64,000 nt of DNA from Anaerococcus rubeinfantis (lineage in GTDB: Bacteria; Bacillota; Clostridia; Tissierellales; Peptoniphilaceae). The notes under the pieces were generated by a model, which saw only the letters and a list, made by a program, of their open reading frames with translations, searched no databases and had not been told where the DNA came from. Position numbers and translations under genes: made by a program. The stretch is taken from contig NZ_LN913016.1 of assembly GCF_001487145.1 (NCBI RefSeq), positions 1,240,001 through 1,304,000 of the forward strand, written 5' to 3'. Shown here in pieces: positions 1 to 13,007 of this stretch (the stretch's first letter is position 1; each line of letters begins with the position of its first letter).

Positions 1-389
1 CATTTGTACTCGCCATATTTTTATCAAAAATATTCCAAATTGATAAAAATTTAGTTGCAAGTTTAATTCCACAATCAATAACCACAGCAATAGCAATTTC
101 ACTTTCCGGAGAATACCAAGGAATAATTGGACTTACTGCAATTGTAGTTGTAATTAGAGGAGTAAGCGGAGCAGTTTTTGCCCCTATCGTAATGAAAATA
201 TTTAGAATAAAAGATCCAGTTGCCCAAGGAGTTGCCATAGGAACTTCAGCCCATGCTGTTGGAACAAGCCAGGCAAGACTTATGGGAGAAATTCAAGGAG
301 CAATGAGTGGGCTTTCAATTGCAATTGCAGGAATTACTGCTGTAATAATAATGCCAATTGCTATGAAATTAGTTGAAATAATAATTTAA
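1..389 (+). CDS. lrgB: LrgB-family membrane protein, C-terminal part (5' end outside window)
   Basis: The open frame runs in from the left edge (first full codon at 3) and ends at the TAA at 387-389; the N-terminal half is missing. The visible 128 residues are strongly hydrophobic and carry the family signature GTSAHAVGTS followed by a GEIQGAMSGL-like segment, typical of LrgB/CidB/YohK proteins. These inner-membrane proteins work with an LrgA/CidA partner and are linked to murein hydrolase control and, in some bacteria, to pyruvate or glycolate transport. The partner would lie upstream, outside the window. A terminator follows directly. The family call is secure; the transported substrate is unknown. 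Confidence 0.9.
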   Translation, partial: FVLAIFLSKIFQIDKNLVASLIPQSITTAIAISLSGEYQGIIGLTAIVVVIRGVSGAVFAPIVMKIFRIKDPVAQGVAIGTSAHAVGTSQARLMGEIQGAMSGLSIAIAGITAVIIMPIAMKLVEIII

Positions 390-395
390 TAGAAA

Positions 396-427
396 AATAA
401 AATGAGCCTCAGTCGGCTCATTTTATT
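396..427. terminator. Bidirectional intrinsic terminator between lrgB and the ATP-cone gene
   Basis: Stem AAAATGAGCC/GGCTCATTTT with a six-base loop, A-rich on the left and T-rich on the right, between two convergent genes. The right arm overlaps the stop codon of the minus-strand gene. Confidence 0.85.
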
Positions 428-815
428 TCTTTTTAATATAAGATTTGTAGTTTTCTAATACTTTTTTGTAACCATCTTCTTCCAAAATATTTTCTACATA
501 TTCTTTAATTTTAGATGTTGGAAGAATTCTTTGATGATTTTTTTCCACTATTTTATCTAGATCATTTTTTAAAATAGAAAGGTCAGAAGAATTTAGTTCT
601 ATTTCTCCATCCCTAGCTGCATTTTTTATAGATCTTGAAATTTTTTCTATATCAAATAATTCAATTTTCCCATTTCTCTTTTTAACATATAATTTATTAT
701 CCAAAAAATTTTCAACAACCTCAATCTTTGCCTTATCCAACTCTTCTGCAATTTCTTCGATTGATAGATTTTTTCCTTTATAATAATCGATAATTATTTT
801 TGTAAGATCTAACAT
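423..815 (-). CDS. Stand-alone ATP-cone domain protein
   Basis: A 130-residue soluble protein. Residues ~17-40 (LSIEEIAEELDKAKIEVV) look like a small helix-turn-helix or helical cap. From about residue 44 the sequence matches the ATP-cone fold: VKKRNGKIELFD, then KI..SIKNAA, and a C-terminal TSKIKEYVENIL helix. ATP-cones bind ATP/dATP and regulate ribonucleotide reductases (NrdA, NrdD) and the repressor NrdR. Here there is no zinc ribbon as in NrdR and no catalytic domain, so the regulated partner is unknown. It could be a nucleotide-sensing regulator. It is monocistronic and converges on lrgB. Confidence 0.7.
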   Translation of the reverse strand: MLDLTKIIIDYYKGKNLSIEEIAEELDKAKIEVVENFLDNKLYVKKRNGKIELFDIEKISRSIKNAARDGEIELNSSDLSILKNDLDKIVEKNHQRILPTSKIKEYVENILEEDGYKKVLENYKSYIKKK

Positions 816-871
816 ATATCCCCCTAATTTTTTCTTATTATATTCTTACCCCAATTTTTTAGAAAATAAAA

Positions 872-890
872 GATTGGACAAAATCAAATC
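872..890. repeat. Left flanking hairpin duplicate of repeat copy A
   Basis: GATTGGACAAAATCAAATC directly abuts repeat copy A. The same sequence with two differences lies at 1214-1232 on the other side. Read on the minus strand it is a weak hairpin followed by a T-rich run (TTTTATTTTC), so it may act as the outer guaB terminator. Confidence 0.7.
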
Positions 891-1213
891 TCAGACTGTC
901 GACAAAGTATACAAATCCTCATGCTAAGAATATCATACGAAAAAAATTGATTTGATTTCAAATTTTAAAATTCGGAAAAAATCGCATTCTAAAATTTAAA
1001 GCTATGATTTTTTATTAAATAAATTAAATTCAATTAAATTTTAATTCTTCGTTTTATTCCGAGGGATAAATATTAAAATCGTGCCACTGGCACAATTTTA
1101 AGCTATTTATCTGTCCTCGCGTTAGCGAGTTTGCGATTTTAGAATTTTAAAATTTAGAAATCAACAATTTTTGGAGTCAGATATTCGTGCTTGAGGATTT
1201 GTCTACACTCTGA
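891..1213. repeat. Terminator-associated repeat, subfamily 1, copy A (323 bp)
   Basis: Nearly the same sequence recurs at 59556-59879. The ends are inverted repeats: TCAGACTGTCGACAAAG on the left and, reverse-complemented, TCAGAGTGTAGACAAA on the right, with the inner arms ACAAATCCTCATGC / GCTTGAGGATTTGT also paired. Inside are compact hairpins GTGCCACTGGCAC and CTCGC-GTTA-GCGAG; the second keeps its stem but has a different loop in the other copy. It contains no ORF. It has the appearance of a non-coding MITE-like or structured element. It fills the gap between the ATP-cone gene and guaB. Confidence 0.85.
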
Positions 1214-1240
1214 AATTGGACAAAATCCAATCTTTTTACT
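1214..1240 (-). terminator. guaB terminator hairpin (right duplicate of copy A flank)
   Basis: Directly after the guaB stop, the minus strand reads GATTGGATTTTGTCCAAT, a stem ATTGGA/TCCAAT with a five-base loop. It is the counterpart of the hairpin at 872-890 across the repeat. Confidence 0.6.
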
Positions 1241-1243
1241 TAT

Positions 1244-6372
<5,129 letters not shown>

Positions 6373-6382
6373 GATTTTATCC

Positions 6383-7888
6383 TTAATGTCTGAAATGTCT
6401 GTTGTTGGTAAATACCATGGACATTTTGTATTCATTACATTTTTCAATTGAATCCTTATCTCTAATTGATCCACCTGGTTGGATTATTGATTTTACTCCA
6501 ATTTTGTGAGCAAATTCTACACAATCATCAAATGGGAAAAAGGCATCTGATGACATAATTGAATCAGTAAAGTCTACATCTGGGTGGTTATTTTTGATTG
6601 ATTCTAAAGCCCAAATTCTTGAAGTTTGTCCACAACCAACTCCCAAAGTTTTTCCATCTTTAACAATTACAATTGCATTTGATTTGGTATATTTTACAAC
6701 AGTCATGGCAAATTTTAAATCGTCAATATCTTTTTTTTCTGGTTTAACTTCAGTTACAACTTCAAAATCATCTTCTTTTGTATCCCTATCTTGGACTAAA
6801 ACTTTTCCTTCCAAATATTTTACATCCTCTTTTACAAAATCTTTTGAAAGGTCGACTTTTATTAGACGGATATTTTTCTTTTTAGATAAAATTTCCAAAG
6901 CTTCTTTTGTAAAGTCATTTGCCGCAACAATTTCAAGGAAAATTTCACTCATCATGCTTGCAGTTTTTTCATCAACTACTCCATTTAAAGCAACAATTCC
7001 ACCAAAAATTGATAAGGAATCAGCTTCGTAAGCTTTTTTATAAGCATCAAAGGCATTTTCTCCAATAGCTGCCCCACAAGGAGATTGGTGTTTTAAAGCT
7101 ACACAAGAATTTTCACCAAGTTCTTTGGCAAGTTCCAAGGCAATATTTAAATCATTATAATTGTTAAAACTCATTGCCTTTCCGTGAAGAATTTCTATAT
7201 CTTTCAAAAGACCCTTTGCATAAGTATCTTCATAAAGGCTAGCTTTTTGGCTTGGATTTTCTCCGTATCTTAAATCTTCAATTTTTCTAAGACCGTAAGT
7301 TTTATATTCGCTTTCTTTTTTGGTCAAATCTTTGAAAAATCTAGAAATTACACTGTCATAATAAGCTGTAAGAGAATAAGCCTTCATAGCTAAATATCTT
7401 CTGTAATCCAAATCAACTTGATTATTTTTTAATCTTTCTAAAAGTTCTTCATAATCTTTTGGATCTGTCAAAACGATACAGTCCTTGTGATTTTTTGCAG
7501 CAGATCTAATCAAAGTTGGTCCACCTATGTCAATATTTTCAATAATATTGTCAATATCCTTACTCTTTAAGGACTCTTCAAACTTATATAAATTTACAAC
7601 AACTATATCAATATCCTTGATATTATTTTCTTCCACAGTTTTTTTGTGATTTTCGTCATCTCTTTTGTAAAGAATTCCTCCATGAACATAAGGAGATAAA
7701 GTTTTTACCCTACCATCCAAAATTTCCGGAAAATTTGTTATCTCTTCAATTTCCTTTACATCTACTCCGCTTTCTTTGATTTTTTTGTATGTACCACCAG
7801 TAGATACAATTTCAACTCCCAAATCACTTAAACCTTTAGCAAGTTTTTCGACATCCTTTTTATCAGTAACAGATATTAAAGCTCTCAT
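6383..7888 (-). CDS. purH: Bifunctional AICAR transformylase / IMP cyclohydrolase
   Basis: 501 residues. It catalyses the last two steps of IMP synthesis: formyl transfer from 10-formyl-THF to AICAR, then ring closure. The N-terminal MGS-like cyclohydrolase domain (about 1-190) shows ALISVTDKKD, STGGT and GRVKTLSP. The transformylase domain carries KHQSPCGAA, KYTKSNAIV and SDAFFPFDD. The start has GGAGGG 6 nt upstream. purL follows 10 nt after the stop. Upstream are a leader ORF and a hairpin with a T-run, which suggests control by premature termination. Confidence 0.96.
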   Translation of the reverse strand: MRALISVTDKKDVEKLAKGLSDLGVEIVSTGGTYKKIKESGVDVKEIEEITNFPEILDGRVKTLSPYVHGGILYKRDDENHKKTVEENNIKDIDIVVVNLYKFEESLKSKDIDNIIENIDIGGPTLIRSAAKNHKDCIVLTDPKDYEELLERLKNNQVDLDYRRYLAMKAYSLTAYYDSVISRFFKDLTKKESEYKTYGLRKIEDLRYGENPSQKASLYEDTYAKGLLKDIEILHGKAMSFNNYNDLNIALELAKELGENSCVALKHQSPCGAAIGENAFDAYKKAYEADSLSIFGGIVALNGVVDEKTASMMSEIFLEIVAANDFTKEALEILSKKKNIRLIKVDLSKDFVKEDVKYLEGKVLVQDRDTKEDDFEVVTEVKPEKKDIDDLKFAMTVVKYTKSNAIVIVKDGKTLGVGCGQTSRIWALESIKNNHPDVDFTDSIMSSDAFFPFDDCVEFAHKIGVKSIIQPGGSIRDKDSIEKCNEYKMSMVFTNNRHFRH

Positions 7889-7931
7889 TTATCCCTCCAT
7901 ATTATAAAGCTTTCAGTCTAAATTAAAGACA

Positions 7932-7966
7932 AGAAAAGGGAAGCTAATAAAACATTAGCTTCCCTT
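7932..7966 (-). terminator. Intrinsic terminator / possible attenuator in the purH leader
   Basis: On the minus strand AAGGGAAGCTAAT, a five-base loop, ATTAGCTTCCCTT, then TTCTTG: a 13-bp perfect stem with a T-rich tail about 45 nt upstream of purH. The stop codon of the leader ORF lies inside the 3' arm, so a translating ribosome would cover the stem. Confidence 0.75.
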
Positions 7967-8093
7967 GATAAAACATTAATCCATTCATAGACAAAATTGG
8001 GCATAGAAATCCAAAGACATATCTTAGTCTTTCAATTTTTTTCATAGATAAAATCATATTTGAAAATTTTCTAATTTTAAAAACAAAATCCAT
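7944..8093 (-). CDS. 49-residue leader ORF upstream of purH
   Basis: ATG at 8091-8093 preceded by TTTGGGGGAAATAATC, a strong ribosome binding site at good spacing, and ending at TAG (7944-7946). The product begins MDFVFKIRKF, is basic in its first half and has a hydrophobic stretch (YVFGFLCPILS) in its second half. The last codons lie inside the terminator stem. It could be a regulatory leader peptide or a small membrane-associated protein with its own terminator. I recognise no homologue. Translation is supported only by the RBS and the frame. Confidence 0.5.
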   Translation of the reverse strand: MDFVFKIRKFSNMILSMKKIERLRYVFGFLCPILSMNGLMFYQGKLMFY

Positions 8094-8122
8094 GATTATT
8101 TCCCCCAAATGAATGTAAAATT

Positions 8123-8151
8123 ATCATACCATAGTTTTTTTGAAAATTAAA
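8123..8151 (-). promoter_or_regulatory. Candidate promoter of the purH leader transcript
   Basis: Extended -10 TGG-TATGAT at 8123-8131 with a weak -35 TTTAAT (8146-8151) at 17 bp. It would start transcription about 25 nt upstream of the leader ORF. The remainder of the interval 8152-8310 is AT-rich and holds nothing I can name. Confidence 0.45.
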
Positions 8152-8310
8152 GATGTATTTTTATTTTTTTAAAAAATCTTTATATATTAAAACATAGGTA
8201 AAATTTTTGCATAAAAACATCAAGCAATCACTAAAAAACTATAACTATCGAAATAAGACATTAAAAATCAATACTTTTTGTATTTCAAAAAATATTTTTC
8301 ACTTTCATTC

Positions 8311-8343
8311 CTTAAAAAAATAGCCTTACTGTTAGAAAGGCAA
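8311..8343 (-). terminator. Terminator of the aminotransferase gene
   Basis: Minus strand: TTGCCTT, loop of about nine bases, AAGGC, then TATTTTTTT, just after the stop codon. Confidence 0.65.
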
Positions 8344-8347
8344 TGTT

Positions 8348-9586
8348 TTAATTTATCTCATCCATAGCATCTTTTATAAGTTTTGGTGAAATTTTGCATT
8401 TTTCTTCGCTTACTGCACAAACTGCAAATCTTAATCCTTCTTTATTTGCAACTATATACATATTTTTTTCTTTTAATTTTTTAGAAACTTCTTTTGAATT
8501 TTTGCAAGGAATTGATATGAAAAATCCTCCAAAATATGGAAGTGTTACAAGTCCTACTTTTTTCGCATTTTCTGTGAAGGCTTTGGCTCTTTTTTCAAGC
8601 ATTATTCTGTAAAATTCTAGCTCTTTTTCGTAGGATTTTTTCTTTTTTTCATCCTTTTCTAAATCAACCAAAATATTCATTCCTGCATGTGTTATATTTG
8701 ACCAAATCGCCCTGTTTGAGTGTTTCATTGAATCAAAAGCCTCGTTTGCAATTTTCTCATTTGAAGAAATTATTATACAAGCTCCTGACCTTAGTCCGTA
8801 GGCTGTGTAAGATTTACTCATGGAATAAGCCACTGTAGTTATAATATTTTCTGGTAAATCTCCAAATTTTTTGAAAAATTTCTTTTGACTTCCGTCTCCT
8901 GCAAATTCTATGTAGGCAACATCAAGTAAAATCGTAATAAATTTTCCTTCAACTGCCCTTTCTTTTATAATTTTTAAAATTTTATCCCACATAGAATCTT
9001 CAATAGTAAATCCTGTTGGATTATTTGCAGGCGAATTAAATACACAAAGGGCCCTATCTTTTTTTTCTAAAGAAAAATCCAAGGCTTTTGTAAATTCTTT
9101 TAAATTAAATTCAAAGTTTTCATCCAAAAATTCATAAGTCAAAAATTCCCTATTGTATTCCTCACACATTGTAGCGTAAGCTGGCCAATACCAATTTGGA
9201 CAAATTACATAATCGCAAGCTTCTGAAAAGCTCCAAAAAGTATGCCTAACTGCTCCACTTCCTCCGGCCGTTGCTACTGATTTTATAAATCCCTTTGGTT
9301 TATAATCTCCAAAACATTTTTCAATTACCAAATCCAAATAATCTTTGTCGCCCTCAATTGCCCCATAGCTTGCTATATCTTTTTTGTCCATATTTTTTAA
9401 AGTATCATAGACACTGTCAAAGGCAATAATATTTCCATCATCGTCAATCAAAGTCCCTAGAGTTGAATTTATAACTTTTTCTTTTCCAAATTTTTCGATT
9501 GCTTTTTTGCATTCACCACTAACTTTAAAAATGGCATCTTCAAGTCTTGGCCATTTAGCATGATCTGCTATAATATTTTTTCCCAT
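8348..9586 (-). CDS. Class I/II PLP-dependent aminotransferase
   Basis: 412 residues, fold-type I. Visible landmarks are the cofactor-binding glycine-rich turn (ATAGGSGAVRHT), the NSPANNPTG substrate/PLP motif, LLDVAYIEFAG with the PLP-pyridine aspartate, and the Schiff-base lysine in SMSKSYTAYGLRSG. It resembles the aspartate/aromatic aminotransferase group found in anaerobes. The amino-acid donor cannot be told from sequence. It is monocistronic, with its own terminator, and divergent from msrB. Confidence 0.85.
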   Translation of the reverse strand: MGKNIIADHAKWPRLEDAIFKVSGECKKAIEKFGKEKVINSTLGTLIDDDGNIIAFDSVYDTLKNMDKKDIASYGAIEGDKDYLDLVIEKCFGDYKPKGFIKSVATAGGSGAVRHTFWSFSEACDYVICPNWYWPAYATMCEEYNREFLTYEFLDENFEFNLKEFTKALDFSLEKKDRALCVFNSPANNPTGFTIEDSMWDKILKIIKERAVEGKFITILLDVAYIEFAGDGSQKKFFKKFGDLPENIITTVAYSMSKSYTAYGLRSGACIIISSNEKIANEAFDSMKHSNRAIWSNITHAGMNILVDLEKDEKKKKSYEKELEFYRIMLEKRAKAFTENAKKVGLVTLPYFGGFFISIPCKNSKEVSKKLKEKNMYIVANKEGLRFAVCAVSEEKCKISPKLIKDAMDEIN

Positions 9587-9706
9587 AATTTTCCCCTTTT
9601 TTCATTATTATTTAAAATATTGTATCACTAATCATGTTTTTTTAAAAGCAAGAAAACTATTGCCTAAATTATTATAAATTAGTAAAATATTTGTAAGGAG
9701 GATATT

Positions 9707-10144
9707 ATGGATGAAAAATTAAAAAAGGATAGACTTGAAAACCTATCTAGATTATCTTTTGAAGTTACTCAAAATTCTTGTACAGAAAAACCTTTTTCTA
9801 GTATCTATAATGATTTTTATAAGGATGGAATTTATGTAGACATAATAAGTGGAGAAGTTTTATTTTCATCTTTAGATAAATTTGATTCTGGTTGTGGTTG
9901 GCCTTCTTTTTCAAAACCACTAGCAGATAATATAAAAGAAAACGAAGACCTATCACATGGAATGGTTAGAACTGAAGTAAAATCCAAAAAAGCAAATTCC
10001 CACCTAGGTCATGTTTTCAATGACGGTCCAAAAGAAATGGGAGGACTAAGATATTGCATAAACGGTGCAAGCCTTAAATTTATACCAAAAAAGAAATTAA
10101 AAGAAGAAGGGTATGAAGAATATCTGGATTTATTTGAAAATTAA
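9707..10144 (+). CDS. msrB: Peptide-methionine (R)-S-oxide reductase
   Basis: 145 residues. Reduces methionine-R-sulfoxide in proteins. It shows the family core [32 protein letters not shown] and the catalytic cysteine in [15 protein letters not shown] cysteine in GCGWPSF is in the position of the recycling cysteine. The four cysteines of the two CxxC zinc motifs are absent, so this is the zinc-less form. A strong AAGGAGG lies 7 nt upstream of the ATG. It is monocistronic with a terminator, and is probably part of oxidative damage repair. Confidence 0.95.
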   Translation: MDEKLKKDRLENLSRLSFEVTQNSCTEKPFSSIYNDFYKDGIYVDIISGEVLFSSLDKFDSGCGWPSFSKPLADNIKENEDLSHGMVRTEVKSKKANSHLGHVFNDGPKEMGGLRYCINGASLKFIPKKKLKEEGYEEYLDLFEN

Positions 10145-10190
10145 AAATATATTTTCAAATAAAAATTTTTATATATTTTGATAGACAAAA

Positions 10191-10240
10191 AATAAATGAG
10201 CCTCAAATTTTATTTTAAAATTTTTGGCTCATTTTTTATA
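10191..10240. terminator. Bidirectional terminator between msrB and the corrinoid operon
   Basis: AAATGAGCC (10194-10202) pairs with GGCTCATTT (10226-10234), and the intervening AAATTTTA/TAAAATTT extends the stem. A T-run follows on the plus strand and an AT-rich run on the minus strand. Confidence 0.85.
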
Positions 10241-10245
10241 ATTTT

Positions 10246-11358
10246 TTAATCATTTATAGCTTCTGGCATCTCGCCTAATTTTGCATTTTTGCCGTATTTG
10301 TTTATTGCATAAATAAAAGCATCCAAATTTTCTATTGGAGTTTTTACTGGGGAACCGCATCCTGTTGCTGCTATATATCCACATTTCGCATCAGCTGCTT
10401 TTTTTATGCAGACTTTTACTGATTCTATTACATCATCAATACTTCCGTAACGCATCACTTCTACTGGAGGAATATTTCCAACAACAATTAATTTATCTTC
10501 AATTTCTTTTTTACATTCTTCTAAGTCTTCGCAATTATCTACACTGAAAAAATCAATATCCAAATCTTTTAAATATTTCCATTGTTTTTTTGTGTGACCG
10601 CAAATATGTAAATTTGCTTTTATTCCATTTAATTTATAATAAGCACTTAATTGTTTTTTCAAATATGGTAGGGAAAATTCTTTAACTTGCTTTGGGCTTA
10701 AAATATCATCGCATCCAACTGGGTCTACAACCATTATACTTGTTGGTCCAAATTCTTTTTTGAAAGCCTCCGCCCATTTCATATTTGCTTCAAAACAAAA
10801 ATCTAATAATTCTTTTACTCCTTGGGGATTTTTTCTCAAATCTCTCAAAAGTTTTTCGATTGGTCTTATGGCAGCAGCTGTTGTTATTGGCCCTGGAATT
10901 TCTGTTTCGATTGCCATATTTGGAAATCTTTCTTTTTGGATTCTTGCTCTTTCTAATTTTGGTGCCAAAACTTTATTAGTAAAGGGATCTGGCAAATCAA
11001 TTAAATCCATATCGAGTTTTTCTTCCATGACAAATTCTTCTATATAATCAATATCATCTTCTGGAAAAACTAATTTTGAACCAACAGCATGGCCCATAGT
11101 CCTAAGACTTAATTCTTCTGTCAGACCCACAATTTTATACTTATCGTATTTGTATTGGACAATGTCTGATAATTTGTCCACATCTTCCATATCGCTAATT
11201 GTATAATTTAGGTGGTTTGCAATAATCCTATTTGTACTCATAATTGCAAAAGGAATATGGTCAACTCTTTCGCCGCTTAAATATTTGGATATCCTTTCTG
11301 ATGAAGTAATTTCCGGTTTATAATTTTTCATCTTTTCCTTAAGTTCTTCTTTGTTCAT
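10246..11358 (-). CDS. UroD-fold (MtaA/CmuA-like) methyltransferase, paralogue 1
   Basis: 370 residues from the ATG at 11358, chosen because GGGAGG sits 4 nt upstream; an in-frame ATG at 11370 overlaps the previous stop. It is a uroporphyrinogen-decarboxylase-like barrel of the MtaA/CmuA methyltransferase family. The zinc motif is intact: His251 and Cys253 in HICGHT and Cys334 in ATGCGSP, as used to activate a thiol for methylation. Last gene of a seven-gene operon with a corrinoid protein and activator. It is close to its upstream neighbour, sharing a 51-nt identical DNA tract. It probably moves methyl groups to or from the corrinoid protein. Substrate unknown; heme synthesis is unlikely. 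Confidence 0.8.
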   Translation of the reverse strand: MNKEELKEKMKNYKPEITSSERISKYLSGERVDHIPFAIMSTNRIIANHLNYTISDMEDVDKLSDIVQYKYDKYKIVGLTEELSLRTMGHAVGSKLVFPEDDIDYIEEFVMEEKLDMDLIDLPDPFTNKVLAPKLERARIQKERFPNMAIETEIPGPITTAAAIRPIEKLLRDLRKNPQGVKELLDFCFEANMKWAEAFKKEFGPTSIMVVDPVGCDDILSPKQVKEFSLPYLKKQLSAYYKLNGIKANLHICGHTKKQWKYLKDLDIDFFSVDNCEDLEECKKEIEDKLIVVGNIPPVEVMRYGSIDDVIESVKVCIKKAADAKCGYIAATGCGSPVKTPIENLDAFIYAINKYGKNAKLGEMPEAIND

Positions 11359-11369
11359 AAATCCTCCCA

Positions 11370-12485
11370 TTAATCTTTAAAAACTGCTTGTGGAATTTCT
11401 CCGATTTTTGCATCTTTTCCGTATTTTTGGACTGCATAGACAAAGGCATCCAAATTTTCCTTTGGACTATTTGCAGGAGTTGCACAGCCTGTTGCACAAA
11501 TAAAGCCCATTTTGTTGTCCGCACCTTTTTTTATACAAGATTTTACAGAATTTATTACATCATCCACGCTACCATTTCTCATTACATCAACTGGTGGAAC
11601 ATTTCCCATTAGTGATAATTTATCTTGAATTATTTCCTTACATTCACTAAGATCGTGACAATTATCAAGACTAAATGATCCAATTTGTAAATTTGTAAGA
11701 TTTTCCCACTGTCTTTTTGTGTGACCACAAATATGAAGATTTGCCTTGATATTATTTACCTTATAAATTCTATCGGTCAATTCTTTTAAATATGGAAATG
11801 AAAATTCCTTTACTTGTTTTGGACTTAAAATATCATCACAGGAAACTGGATCTGCAATCATTACTCCCACATCTCCAAATTCTTTGTTAAAAACTTCAAT
11901 CCATTTCATATTTGCTTCCAGAACAAAGTCAAGTAATTCTTTTACTCCTTGGGGATTTTTTCTCAAATCTCTCAAAAGTTTTTCAATGGGCCTTAAAGCT
12001 GAAAGCACAGTCATTGGTCCTGCTACAAAAGTAGAAATTTTATGGTCTGGGAAATTTTCTTTGAGCCTTCTTGCATTATCAATTTTTCTTTTTAAAAATT
12101 TATTTTTGTAGGGATCTGGCATTTCTAATAAGTCCATATCAATTTTATCTTCTAACAAATATTTTTCGACATGGTCTATATCATTTTCCGGAAAAATTCC
12201 ACTTGAACCAAGGGCGTATCCCATGCCCCTAAGATTTAAACCTTCAGAAATTCCATACACCTTGTATTCTTGGCATCTTTTTTTAATAATTTCTATTAAA
12301 TTTTCAATTTGGTCTGTTTGTTTTAATGTATATCCCAAATTCATTCCATAAGCCATATCAAGGCTCATTAAATTAAATGGCAAGTGGTCAACACGCTCTC
12401 CATTAAAATATGCTTTTAATCTTTCGTCTGATGTCATTTCTGGTTTATAATTTGAAATTTCTTTTTGAAGTTTTATTTTATCCAT
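11370..12485 (-). CDS. UroD-fold (MtaA/CmuA-like) methyltransferase, paralogue 2
   Basis: 371 residues. Two ATGs stand in tandem (12488, 12485); the second is better placed behind AAGGAG. Zinc ligands His251, Cys253 and Cys334 line up exactly with paralogue 1, and long segments match (LRDLRKNPQGVKELLDF, DDILSPKQVKEFS). The substrate-facing N-terminal half differs more. The likely reading is a pair in which one enzyme takes the methyl donor and the other the acceptor, or two donors are served by one corrinoid protein. Its stop overlaps an alternative upstream ATG of paralogue 1. Confidence 0.8.
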   Translation of the reverse strand: MDKIKLQKEISNYKPEMTSDERLKAYFNGERVDHLPFNLMSLDMAYGMNLGYTLKQTDQIENLIEIIKKRCQEYKVYGISEGLNLRGMGYALGSSGIFPENDIDHVEKYLLEDKIDMDLLEMPDPYKNKFLKRKIDNARRLKENFPDHKISTFVAGPMTVLSALRPIEKLLRDLRKNPQGVKELLDFVLEANMKWIEVFNKEFGDVGVMIADPVSCDDILSPKQVKEFSFPYLKELTDRIYKVNNIKANLHICGHTKRQWENLTNLQIGSFSLDNCHDLSECKEIIQDKLSLMGNVPPVDVMRNGSVDDVINSVKSCIKKGADNKMGFICATGCATPANSPKENLDAFVYAVQKYGKDAKIGEIPQAVFKD

Positions 12486-12494
12486 CATCTCTCC

Positions 12495-13007
12495 TTAATT
12501 TTTAAAATGCTTTTCTCCCGTAATATATTTTTCAAGCCTAATGATAAGAAAAATATATATTACAATATTTCCAACCATGTGGTTAATATCAAAAGGAATT
12601 GAACCAGCATAAAGTCCTAAAAAAGTAAATTTATTTCCAGCCACCAAAAAAACTTGCATCAAAGTTATCAAAAAACCATAAATAAAACCAGAAAGCCCGA
12701 GGGCTATGGCCTTATTTATTTTTGTTTTTTTGATATTTATTTTATTAAATAAAATATAATTTGAAATCCCCAAAATTCCAAAATCCAAAACTTGAAATAT
12801 AACCCAATATCCAAAACCTAGAAAAAAACTTGTTATAACCATAGTGCTTGCATTTACAATCAAAGATTCGTCAAGCTTTCCATTTATTGCAAGAATTAAA
12901 ATTATATCCGAAAGAATCTGGACATTTGGGATTAATTTCAAATATATCCTTGTGATTACACAAATTGCGCAAAGACTAGCAAGTCTTGTAAGTTTTTTTG
13001 TATCCAT
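12495..13007 (-). CDS. ECF transporter S component, probably for cobalamin/corrinoid
   Basis: 170 residues with about five or six hydrophobic segments and the short, substrate-specific architecture of ECF S subunits. The N-terminus KLTRLASLCAICVITRI is like other S components, which couple to a shared EcfAAT module encoded elsewhere. Its start codon directly follows the stop of the DUF4430 lipoprotein gene (TAGATG), so the two are translationally coupled. Cobalamin is inferred from the lipoprotein and the corrinoid operon, not from diagnostic residues. Confidence 0.65.
   Translation of the reverse strand: MDTKKLTRLASLCAICVITRIYLKLIPNVQILSDIILILAINGKLDESLIVNASTMVITSFFLGFGYWVIFQVLDFGILGISNYILFNKINIKKTKINKAIALGLSGFIYGFLITLMQVFLVAGNKFTFLGLYAGSIPFDINHMVGNIVIYIFLIIRLEKYITGEKHFKN

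Noticed and set aside
1080-1100. GCCACTG in repeats A and D, resembling a B12-box core
   Set aside because: It lies in the palindrome GTGCCACTGGCAC and the rest of a cobalamin riboswitch is absent; the neighbouring genes are guaB and rpoC.
7967-8150. Purine (G-box) riboswitch before purH
   Set aside because: No conserved three-way junction sequences; the region is better explained by a leader ORF and terminator.
11339-11524. 61-codon minus-strand frame within the UroD paralogue 2 gene end
   Set aside because: Out of frame with a clear CDS, no RBS, no recognisable product.
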